Source: a virus
Strand: one strand, 5' to 3'
IMG/VR virus record: IMGVR_UViG_3300033134_000083
Span: 1 to 63,998 of that record
DNA length: 63,998 nucleotides
The notes under the pieces are model-generated. The model was not told where the DNA came from and ran no database searches. It saw only the letters and a program-made list of their open reading frames with translations. How positions within the stretch are numbered: the stretch's first letter is position 1; every line of letters starts with the position of its first letter. Below, piece after piece: positions 31,586 through 38,668 of this stretch. Both the position numbers and the translations under genes were made by a program.

Positions 31586-32086
31586 GTGAATAGCTGCCAG
31601 CTCTACATCAAGAACATGATTAACGGGTTGACCGTACCGGGGAACGCTAACTCCCTCCTGGCGTACATCACCCCAGAAGACCCCTTTGACGACACTAACC
31701 CCGCTGCGTACATCTGGCCCAGTACCGGCAACGAGGACCGGCAAGCCGTTCCCCGGGTTGGCGCTGACATTTACAATCCTACTCAAGCGGGCTGGAAAAC
31801 TCTCACCCACGACCTGGACATTTACCTAACCTGGTTTAACGACGACAGCGACCCTAACGCTGACATCTCATTCCCAGCCGTCCTTGACGTCGTCATGTAC
31901 ACGTACCGGTCTAGCGCTAACCCAGCCGTTGTAGCTGACCCGCTAACCGGGCTGCAATCCCAGCTTATTGACGTGGGTGAACGCATGACGTACCGAATGG
32001 CTGGTATTCACGCTACAGCCGACCAGAGGTGGCTGAGGTACGACGCGCAGCTCACCTTGACTATCATTGAAGAGCTGCAAAGCTAG
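31586..32086 (+). CDS. Tail terminator-like protein
   Basis: 166 aa, GTG start. The order (short helical N-terminus, YITPEDPFDD, HDLDIYLTWFNDDSDPN, a strand-rich middle and LRYDAQLTLTIIEEL at the end) resembles lambda gpU-like tail terminators. The position between connector and major tail protein fits. Confidence 0.6.
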   Translation: MNSCQLYIKNMINGLTVPGNANSLLAYITPEDPFDDTNPAAYIWPSTGNEDRQAVPRVGADIYNPTQAGWKTLTHDLDIYLTWFNDDSDPNADISFPAVLDVVMYTYRSSANPAVVADPLTGLQSQLIDVGERMTYRMAGIHATADQRWLRYDAQLTLTIIEELQS

Positions 32087-32099
32087 GTCGGCCAGCTCG

Positions 32100-32360
32100 C
32101 CGGATCTTTGGCTCACGTCTGTGGGGTGGAACCCGCAAGGTCTATGGCTATCGCATTGCTGTTGGGCCGCGGTGTCCCTGGCCTTCGTCCTCCCGCTGGA
32201 ACCTTAAAATCGCGGCCCTCATGGCTAACGTTGGCTGGCTGGCTGGGCAGAACCGCTACATCTGTGGCTATCGCGCCCGGCTTGGGCCGTGTGCCCCCTG
32301 GCTTTCGTCTTCCCCATGGGACCGCAGTATGTTTGGCTTTTGCGGTGATTATGGACTTTA
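32100..32360 (+). repeat. Gene-free spacer with a ~60-nt direct repeat and TGGCTATCGC cores
   Basis: About 300 nt with no supported gene. Two ~60-nt copies begin near 32141 (TCTATGGCTATCGC...) and 32263 (TCTGTGGCTATCGC...), sharing the TTGGGCCG, CTGGC(C/T)TTCGTC and CCC blocks in the same order. The core is the same as in the 29610-29910 spacer. Confidence 0.5.
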
Positions 32361-32365
32361 AAGCA

Positions 32366-32373
32366 AGTATACG
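32366..32373 (+). promoter_or_regulatory. Possible late promoter box (AGTATACG)
   Basis: A TATACG box 17 nt before the major tail protein ATG, with GGAGG three nt before that ATG. Confidence 0.3.
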
Positions 32374-32389
32374 CTAATACCGGAGGTAA

Positions 32390-33682
32390 ATGACTGCGAT
32401 AGTCATCGCAACGCCGCAGCCTGTTTTCCCAGTCTCTGAGCGTTTTGTCGGCATTGCCCGGGAAACTACCTACGGTACTGCGGTCAACCCTGCCTACACT
32501 ATACCTCTCACTTCGTTCACCCCGTCCGACAAACCCGTATGGGTTATGGACGAAGCATGGCGTGGTGCCATGGCGGGCGAGTACGACATGCTGCAGGGTC
32601 CCATCTGGGCTGAGACAGCGTTCGCTGGTCCGGTATACGGCGACACGGTTGGGCACCTGCTTTATAACATCTTGGGAGATTATACCCAGTCAGCTACCAG
32701 CACTACGCCCACTACGACGCTGTCGTCAGCAGTCGCGTATGGGGTGGGCACCATTCCCGTAGCTACCGGTACGTCATTCACCAACGGTATGTATGTGGAA
32801 GTGTTCCAGAGTGGGAGCACCGGCCCGGCTGAAATCTGCCAGGTATCCAGCTCCACGTCAACTACTATCGTGTTCTCGGCTGCTACACCCATTCGGTTTG
32901 CCCACTCGTCTGGTGCGACCGTCACAAACACGAACGTGTCGGCTGGCACCTACACCAACACGTTTACGTTGCTGAACGGAACTGTAGGCCAGGACGCTAT
33001 GGGCGCCGGTCAGCCACCAAGCCACACCTTCACCGACCGCACCCAAGTACCAGGGTCCGCAGGCAACCTCGCCGCTCAGTACGCGTTTGGGTGTTTGTCG
33101 CAGCTAACCCTAACGGGTAGCGCCCAGGGAATTTTTATGCACTCAGGGAACCTGACCAGCTTCTCCTACGCACAACCTAGCGCTGCGCCCACCGCTAACG
33201 TGTCCTCGGTGCGTGCTACGCCAAACTGGCGCTCCACCATCGGCGTCAACGGAACCGTGTCCGGCTCCCCCGTGGACGACATCACCGAATGGGAGTTCGC
33301 GCTGAACCGAGTCGTGGAACCCATCCCCACCACGGACGGTACGCAGTCGCCATACACCATAGCCCGAGGCAAGTTCACTGCTACCGCGAAGCTTACGTTC
33401 CAGCCTAGCGTTGACTTGTCTGCGCTGACTTACATGTTGAACAACACTCAGCCGCAGCTACAAATCATCTACTCAAACGGCCTATCGGGTACCAGTAACA
33501 TTACGTACACGATTAATGTTCAGCTAGGTGCGTTCGACACGGCTAACATCAACGAGTCTTCGGCACTGTTCGGGTACGACGTAACCGCTAAGCTGATTGC
33601 TAACACCACGAACGGCATTGGCTGGTCCGGTAGTTACTCACCAATCAGCATTGCTATAGCTAATTCGATTCCAGTTTACTGA
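32390..33682 (+). CDS. Major tail (tube) protein
   Basis: 430 aa. RFVGIARETTYGTAVNPAYT and WVMDEAWRGAMAGEYDMLQG are typical of long actinophage tail tube proteins; EWEFALNRVVEPIPTTDG and a beta-sandwich C-terminus follow. Residues about 100-170 (TTTLSSAVAYGVGTIPVATG) look like an inserted Ig-like surface domain. It is followed by a strong terminator, as usual for this abundant protein. Confidence 0.85.
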   Translation: MTAIVIATPQPVFPVSERFVGIARETTYGTAVNPAYTIPLTSFTPSDKPVWVMDEAWRGAMAGEYDMLQGPIWAETAFAGPVYGDTVGHLLYNILGDYTQSATSTTPTTTLSSAVAYGVGTIPVATGTSFTNGMYVEVFQSGSTGPAEICQVSSSTSTTIVFSAATPIRFAHSSGATVTNTNVSAGTYTNTFTLLNGTVGQDAMGAGQPPSHTFTDRTQVPGSAGNLAAQYAFGCLSQLTLTGSAQGIFMHSGNLTSFSYAQPSAAPTANVSSVRATPNWRSTIGVNGTVSGSPVDDITEWEFALNRVVEPIPTTDGTQSPYTIARGKFTATAKLTFQPSVDLSALTYMLNNTQPQLQIIYSNGLSGTSNITYTINVQLGAFDTANINESSALFGYDVTAKLIANTTNGIGWSGSYSPISIAIANSIPVY

Positions 33683-33688
33683 TGAAAA

Positions 33689-33714
33689 AGCCCGGACGGG
33701 CTTCCGTCCGGGCT
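33689..33714 (+). terminator. Intrinsic terminator after major tail protein
   Basis: AGCCCGGACGG (33689-33699) pairs with CCGTCCGGGCT (33704-33714) around a 4-nt loop, starting 7 nt after the stop codon. Confidence 0.75.
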
Positions 33715-33743
33715 CCTCCCAAGAAGCTTATCCGGTGAGTACC

Positions 33744-33890
33744 TCAATGAGAGCTCCTTTCCGGGTTCCGCTGGGTGCGCGCCGGGTTGTTCTTAGTCCG
33801 GCGATGCTCAGCCGCATACCGGGCACACTTAACCCGGTTACGCCCATGCTTGCGGTTCTTGTGTCCCTGCTTACGCGGGGCTCCTGCCAT
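33744..33890 (-). CDS. Small very basic protein on the opposite strand, 48 aa
   Basis: ATG at 33890 with GGGAGGTG seven nt upstream. The peptide (MAGAPRKQGHKNRKHGRNRV, then KCARYAAEHRRTKNN) is about one third Arg/Lys and resembles small nucleic-acid-binding phage proteins. It is the first minus-strand gene after the tail tube terminator. A TATAGT box on its strand lies near 34048-34043. Confidence 0.55.
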   Translation of the reverse strand: MAGAPRKQGHKNRKHGRNRVKCARYAAEHRRTKNNPARTQRNPERSSH

Positions 33891-34042
33891 TGTGGTTCAC
33901 CTCCCTTCGGCTGGCTAATGCCTGCCTGGGAGATGGCGCAGAACCATCGCGTATCCTCCTTCCTGTGAGCTTCGCTTCAGCTTTGGCTTCCGCTGCTTCC
34001 ATGGCAACGTATGCCCTCGCTCCTACTATGGAGCTAATACTT

Positions 34043-34050
34043 ACTATAAC
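34043..34050. promoter_or_regulatory. Shared ACTATAAC / GTTATAGT box
   Basis: It precedes the tail chaperone gene on the plus strand by 17 nt. On the minus strand it offers a TATAGT box for the small basic gene 150 nt away. No -35 box is evident. Confidence 0.3.
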
Positions 34051-34066
34051 CCGTGAAAGGGAGGCA

Positions 34067-34513
34067 ATGAAACTGGAATTGACTAGCGGTCAGTGGATTG
34101 AGCTGCGTGATGTTAACCAGCTCACCGCAGGTGACAAACTAGCGCTTCACGCATCCACCGAACTACCGATGCAAGGCAGCCAGATTGACGAGTTCGCCGA
34201 AGGCCGTGGTACGTTCACGTTCAGCCTGGGCACGGTCGATGAGCAGTTGTACGGCGTTCTAGCACGCATCATCCAAGCATGGAGCTACCCGTACTGCCTG
34301 CCTAAGGACGACATTTCCCGAGACTTGGACACGGGTAAGCGTACGTATGCGGATAGCTTGGCCCGGCTACCGCTCGATGACTGGAACGAACTAGAAGAAG
34401 CCACTGCCGAGCACATGAATAAGCTGCGGCAGTCCCCAAAAGGGCGCAAAACGACCTCTACTACCTCCGGGCGTTCCTCACGGGCAAAGGTCGAGAACTC
34501 CCGCCCGGCCTAG
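34067..34513 (+). CDS. Tail assembly chaperone (gpG-like)
   Basis: 148 aa from the ATG at 34067 (GGAGG-CA-ATG). The N-terminal fold (MKLELTSGQWIELRDVNQLT) and the ARIIQAWSYPYCLP and PLDDWNELEEATAEH segments match the gpG-like chaperones of long-tailed actinophages. It is the short product; a -1 frameshift near its end gives the long form. Confidence 0.8.
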   Translation: MKLELTSGQWIELRDVNQLTAGDKLALHASTELPMQGSQIDEFAEGRGTFTFSLGTVDEQLYGVLARIIQAWSYPYCLPKDDISRDLDTGKRTYADSLARLPLDDWNELEEATAEHMNKLRQSPKGRKTTSTTSGRSSRAKVENSRPA

Positions 34514-34653
34514 ACCCGCTTACCCTTCGGCGTTGTCTTTACCTCATCAAGTTCCGGCTTACCCCCGAGGAAGCTGACGCGCTGCCGGTAGAGGTGGACC
34601 AGTGGCTGCTGCCAGTCTGGCTGACTATTCAGAAGATTGAGAACGGCCAATGA
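34067..34653 (+). CDS. Tail assembly chaperone fusion (gpGT-like) made by -1 frameshift
   Basis: At C-CCA-AAA (34435-34441) a -1 slip takes the ribosome into the frame reading RAQNDLYYLRAFLTGKG and on to a TGA at 34651-34653. The added 70 residues (DPLTLRRCLYLIKFRLTPEE, QWLLPVWLTIQKIENGQ) have clear coding character and no start of their own. Gene order before the tape measure supports the lambda-type G/GT strategy. Confidence 0.8.
34435..34441 (+). promoter_or_regulatory. Slippery heptamer CCCAAAA for programmed -1 frameshift
   Basis: The zero frame reads xxC CCA AAA, a perfect X XXY YYZ heptamer, 25 codons before the end of the short chaperone. Confidence 0.75.
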
Positions 34654-35159
34654 CCCCAGACGAGCTACCCGCCTACATGGACGCATTGCTTAGCCGGGTC
34701 AACGAAGGAGGTCGCGCTGCATGCGACGGAATGGTCGCTGCTTTCGACAAAGGCATTAAAAGCGACGAGCTGATTCGCACTACCGGGCATCCGTCAGCAC
34801 CAGGTTCCCCGCCAGCGCTGGAAACAGGGCGGCTACGGGCTAGTTTCCGCATCAAGCACGCTGAAGAGATAGGCGCTTACCGGTGGCGTTCATCGGATGC
34901 ACCGAACACAGTTTACGCACACATCCAGGAATACGGCGGAGATATTTGGGCTAAACATACGTATGTGGACAAGCGCACTGGTGTGACCCGTCCCGGCTTC
35001 CTTCGATGGAAGGGTGGGGACGGGGGCTTTCATTTTGCCCGCCACGTTCACCTACCCAAACGCCCGTACATGCACCCGGCAGCTATCAGAATGAGTGGAG
35101 ACGGCACCCTGCGTAAAGGTGCCGTCTCCGGTTTCGAGCGCGAAATGGGCTGGGATTAA
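34650..35159 (+). CDS. HK97 gp10-like tail completion/connector protein
   Basis: 169 aa starting in the ATGA overlap with the chaperone fusion. ALETGRLRASFRIKHAEE, YAHIQEYGGDIWAKH and LPKRPYMHPAAIRM are hallmarks of HK97 gp10-like proteins. Its place after the chaperones rather than before the tail tube gene is unusual. Confidence 0.75.
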   Translation: MTPDELPAYMDALLSRVNEGGRAACDGMVAAFDKGIKSDELIRTTGHPSAPGSPPALETGRLRASFRIKHAEEIGAYRWRSSDAPNTVYAHIQEYGGDIWAKHTYVDKRTGVTRPGFLRWKGGDGGFHFARHVHLPKRPYMHPAAIRMSGDGTLRKGAVSGFEREMGWD

Positions 35160-35323
35160 CGAATCCGGTACTTGCCCCGAACTGGTGGCTTCTCACCCGC
35201 CCGAACCTGTTCGTCGTAGGCGTTGGCGTATAACTGCTCCGCGTTAACGCGAGTGCCATGCGGAGCGTTCGTCGCAGCCAGCCGCTGAAGGCGAACAAAA
35301 GGTTGTTCCGCCGAAGCGTCCAT
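35156..35323 (-). CDS. Small protein, third gene of the antisense island, 55 aa
   Basis: ATG at 35323 (MDASAEQPFVRLQRLAATNA, ending GEKPPVRGKYRIR). Its stop overlaps the convergent stop of the gp10-like gene by a few bases. It overlaps the end of the 85-aa gene by 80 nt. Function unknown. Confidence 0.5.
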   Translation of the reverse strand: MDASAEQPFVRLQRLAATNAPHGTRVNAEQLYANAYDEQVRAGEKPPVRGKYRIR

Positions 35324-35501
35324 CAGCTGTTTCGTACTGGACCGTCCTCAGTACGTCGCCCCTGAGGTCGCTCATAGCCCGTGCAACGCGGACAGCTTCA
35401 GCCAGAATTTCGTCCGGCGCAGCATCCTCGGAGACAACGGTACCGGTGCTCAGCTTACGTACAACTTCGAACTTGACGGTAACGTCCACTTGTTCGTTCA
35501 C
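35244..35501 (-). CDS. Small protein, second gene of the antisense island, 85 aa
   Basis: The GTG at 35501 overlaps the stop of the upstream gene (GTGA) and follows GGGAAGG. It is strand-helix in character (NEQVDVTVKFEVVRKLSTGT, then EILAEAVRVARAMSDL). The last 27 residues overlap the next gene and have poorer composition. Confidence 0.5.
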   Translation of the reverse strand: MNEQVDVTVKFEVVRKLSTGTVVSEDAAPDEILAEAVRVARAMSDLRGDVLRTVQYETADGRFGGTTFCSPSAAGCDERSAWHSR

Positions 35502-35935
35502 CACCTTCCCGTTGCTGGAAAGTGCATCTCCAGCGTGTCGTCCACTTTGTGGTGCCGCCCCTGAGGCTGCGGCAGCGGCTTCGTATCCATTGCCCGGTGC
35601 CATGTAGCTACCAGAGGCGGTTGCGCCGCCTGCGTAGCCCTGGAGCTCGTACGGGTGACTATCCAAGCGACGCTGCGAACCACGACAGCAGTGATAGCTC
35701 CGAGGGTGGCGAGCACCCAAGCAGCGAACATGACCGTACGCCGGTCCATGAACACCCGCCGGAATATCAGCGCTGCGTCCCTGAGCATGATGAACGGCAA
35801 CGCTAGCCCCACGGTGGCGAACACCAGCGGCCACGGCATCCAAACCACCGTCTGCCTGCGGTAACGCCGCTTCGGTTGACGTGCGTACGAACCTCTCAGC
35901 AGCTCACTGCGCTGAGAGGTTGTGTTCCTTTCCAT
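35498..35935 (-). CDS. Membrane protein, first gene of the antisense island, 145 aa
   Basis: The ATG at 35935 (MERNTTSQRSELLRGSYARQ) follows ATGAGGGAATC and promoter element D. A basic N-terminus leads to hydrophobic helices at about 32-48 (WPLVFATVGLALPFIML) and 68-90 (MFAAWVLATLGAITAVVV). It is placed between tail assembly genes but transcribed against them. Confidence 0.6.
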   Translation of the reverse strand: MERNTTSQRSELLRGSYARQPKRRYRRQTVVWMPWPLVFATVGLALPFIMLRDAALIFRRVFMDRRTVMFAAWVLATLGAITAVVVRSVAWIVTRTSSRATQAAQPPLVATWHRAMDTKPLPQPQGRHHKVDDTLEMHFPATGRW

Positions 35936-35960
35936 GATTCCCTCATTTCGTCTCGTACGT

Positions 35961-35990
35961 GTAAACACCTAGCGTACTCTGATTATTTCC
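35961..35990 (-). promoter_or_regulatory. Conserved promoter-like element D
   Basis: GGAAATAA (35990-35983) and GTTTAC (35966-35961) on the minus strand, with the same 16-nt spacer as elements A-C some 30 kb away. It sits 26 nt upstream of the antisense membrane gene and ties this island to the left-arm regulon. Confidence 0.6.
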
Positions 35991-36058
35991 CGTTTAGGGG
36001 GTGGTGACTGAGGTGCCGAGTCTGGAAGATGTGACTCAGCGCTTCTTAGGAAGCGTTC

Positions 36059-38659
36059 ATCGCTGATGTTGCCGAGTATGTAGGCCCCCTGCGCGACGCT
36101 ATCGTCGCGGCGAAGGAGTTCGCTGACGCTAACCACCAAGACGATGATGCGCTGGAGGAGCTAAGAAGCGAACTAGACCGCACCCGTGAGTCCCTGGTTG
36201 ACGTACGCACTGCGCTAGATGAGACGCGGGACTCAATCAGCCACTTGGATAAGTCGGTTGAAACCCTGGCGCTAGCTATGGCGCATACTAGGGATGACAC
36301 CGAAGAAACCGCTGAAGCCATGGACCAGCTACGGGACCATGGCGAGGAAGCAGCCGAGTCACTCAAGCAAGTCCGTGACGCATCCATCGAAGACGACGTT
36401 GCGCTTGACGGGGTACGGGACCGAGCCGAAGAATCAGCCAGTGCTCTAAGCCGACTACGCGACAAAGCCATCGAAGCTGCTGGTGCGCTCACCGGGTTGG
36501 GAGCTGCTGCCGATGCCGCTAAGGGTGCGGATGCTGCAGGTGGCGGCGGTATGGGCGGCATGGTCTACCTCATCGGCGCTCTTGTCATTGCTATCGCTGG
36601 TGTGCTCCCCGCAGTAGCCGCTATGGGAGCATCCATTGGCGCTTTCGCTGGATTTGCTATCCCCACCTTTGAGAAAGTCTGGAAAGCAGCCTCTTCCGGC
36701 AAAGCAGCTATCGACGCGCTACCCGCACCGCTAAGGACAGCCGCCGAGGAACTAAAAGGTCTCGAAAACGAGTACCTCAGGTTTGCTAAAGCGTTCCAAA
36801 CTCCGGTAGCGCAAATCATGTCCCAAGCGCTGGGAATTGCTTCCGACATTTTGCCCAAGTTCATACCATTGGCAATGGCGGGCGCTAAAGCGGTCAGCGC
36901 ATTGCTAACTGTACTTGACCAGGGCCTGCGTTCCACCGGTTTCACTGATTTCCTGGCCCTTATGACTAAGATGGCCGTGCCCGCTACGATAGCGATTACG
37001 CACTTGCTTGGCGCCCTTATGGGATTCCTGGGAACGGTCATTCGGGAAGTAGCACCAGCGTCCATTCCGTTCACCAACTTCTTGACCACTATCGTCAAGG
37101 ACCTGACTGGGCCGCTGGCTGCTGCGCTAAAGCTAGGCGTGGAACTGCTCACCGGCTTGGGTAAAGCACTCGAACCGCTGCTGCCGATGCTGATGACGTT
37201 TGCGTCGGTACTGCTGAATGACGTGGGCAGCAGCTTCATGGAATTGGTGCCGCTGTTCAAAACGCTAGCCACTGATTTGGTACCAGCGTTGCACGCAGCG
37301 ATTAAAGGCATCGAGCCAGTTTTCGCTAACTTGCTGACACCCAACAGCCCACTCCTTTCGGCGTTCGCTGCGCTACTCAAAGTGCTGCCCGATGTGGTTA
37401 AAGCCTTTACCCAGTTGATGAACTTTATTGACACCCACCCATTTATGACCAGAATAGCAGTCGACATTCTATCCACTGTTGGCGCTATTTTTGCGTTCCA
37501 GAAAGTTATCGGGCTTGTCGCCGTTGCTCTAAAGCTCCTGCTAGCTCCCGTCATGGCCATTGTGGACGCCATGAAAGCACTGAACTTGGCGTTTGGTTTG
37601 TCCGACCCCGTACTAGCCCTCATCGTTATCGCCATCGCTGCGCTAGCTGTTGGGCTGTACGAACTGTACGAACACTCCAAACTAGTACGCGACATTGTTC
37701 ACGACGTAGCCCAAGCGTTGAAAACCGCTTGGGACACAGCTCTGCACGCAGCAGGCGACGTAGTGAGGTGGTTCATTTCCGGACCCCTGGCTGCCATTAA
37801 AAGTGCTATAGCTGATTTGGCTGCTTGGTGGAAAACTCACGGCCAAGCCATGGAAGAAGTGGCTAAAGTTATCTGGACAGCCATTTCCACTGACATTAAG
37901 GTAGCGTGGGACCTCATTGTTGCAGTCCTGAAGGTAGGGATGGCGGTTCTGCAAGCTGTCTGGGGTGTAGCGTGGGCCATCATAAAAGGCGTCGTTGAAA
38001 CCGTCTGGAACGTTATTAAGACTATTGTGGATGATACTTTCCACGAAATACTAGACATTGTTGGAATCATCCTAGACTTGCTGACTGGGCACTGGCACCA
38101 AGCCTGGGAAGACATGAAAGCTCTTGTCAGCACAGTCCTCAATGAAACTGTTGATGTTATTGGGGAAATTCTGCGTGGCTTGGTTAGTACCATGTACAAC
38201 GCAGGAGTGGCAGCTATCATGGGGTTGGTGCACGGTATCGAGTCCGTAGCTGGCGACGTAAAGTCAGCTATCGGCGGCATCGCTCACGATATTGCCGGAG
38301 CTATCGGGCTTTCCCCAGCCGAGTATGGGCCGCTGTCCGGTTCCGGTGCACCGGAAATCCGTGGTCGCCACTTCTCCGAAGCACTTGCCCAGGGCATCAT
38401 CTCAGGACGAGCAGCAGTGCAAGGAGCTATCCGCTCTCTATCCGGCACTATGGCCTACGGTGGCGTAGGCGGCTCCATGACGGGAGCTACAAGTGCTGGG
38501 GTACACGTCACTGTCCCGGTCACCATGGCCCCAGGAATGGGGGCTCTCACGTCACCCCAGTTCCTCCAAGGCATCCAGCCAGTTGTCCAGGAAGCCATCC
38601 TGAGGTATGTGCAACTCAACCAGAGCAGCGGCATAGCCGCTTACAACCGACGTTCCTAG
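36059..38659 (+). CDS. Tape measure protein with unclear start
   Basis: 866 aa if it starts at ATC 36059, five nt after AGGAAG. Coding character (IADVAEYVGPLRDAIVAAKE) reaches back to the stop at 36047, yet no ATG, GTG or TTG occurs in frame before 36245. A GTG at 36001 with a good AGGGGG site opens a +1-related frame of 21 codons that ends at 36066, so a +1 shift is the alternative. The body is long, helical and Ala-rich, with hydrophobic segments (MVYLIGALVIAIAGVLPAVA; DPVLALIVIAIAALAVGLYE) and a Gly-rich end, as in tape measure proteins that set tail length. Confidence 0.8.
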   Translation: MADVAEYVGPLRDAIVAAKEFADANHQDDDALEELRSELDRTRESLVDVRTALDETRDSISHLDKSVETLALAMAHTRDDTEETAEAMDQLRDHGEEAAESLKQVRDASIEDDVALDGVRDRAEESASALSRLRDKAIEAAGALTGLGAAADAAKGADAAGGGGMGGMVYLIGALVIAIAGVLPAVAAMGASIGAFAGFAIPTFEKVWKAASSGKAAIDALPAPLRTAAEELKGLENEYLRFAKAFQTPVAQIMSQALGIASDILPKFIPLAMAGAKAVSALLTVLDQGLRSTGFTDFLALMTKMAVPATIAITHLLGALMGFLGTVIREVAPASIPFTNFLTTIVKDLTGPLAAALKLGVELLTGLGKALEPLLPMLMTFASVLLNDVGSSFMELVPLFKTLATDLVPALHAAIKGIEPVFANLLTPNSPLLSAFAALLKVLPDVVKAFTQLMNFIDTHPFMTRIAVDILSTVGAIFAFQKVIGLVAVALKLLLAPVMAIVDAMKALNLAFGLSDPVLALIVIAIAALAVGLYELYEHSKLVRDIVHDVAQALKTAWDTALHAAGDVVRWFISGPLAAIKSAIADLAAWWKTHGQAMEEVAKVIWTAISTDIKVAWDLIVAVLKVGMAVLQAVWGVAWAIIKGVVETVWNVIKTIVDDTFHEILDIVGIILDLLTGHWHQAWEDMKALVSTVLNETVDVIGEILRGLVSTMYNAGVAAIMGLVHGIESVAGDVKSAIGGIAHDIAGAIGLSPAEYGPLSGSGAPEIRGRHFSEALAQGIISGRAAVQGAIRSLSGTMAYGGVGGSMTGATSAGVHVTVPVTMAPGMGALTSPQFLQGIQPVVQEAILRYVQLNQSSGIAAYNRRS

Positions 38660-38668
38660 CGGAGGTAC

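Noticed and set aside
29610-32360. Possible CRISPR array in the repeat-bearing spacers
   Set aside because: Repeats are short, degenerate and irregularly spaced, with no constant spacer length and no cas genes.
36565-37695. 376-aa minus-strand open frame opposite the tape measure gene
   Set aside because: Low-complexity Ser/Ala/Thr composition and codon-register mirror of the tape measure frame; no motif. It shows that antisense length alone is not evidence, in contrast to the two motif-bearing intein antisense genes.
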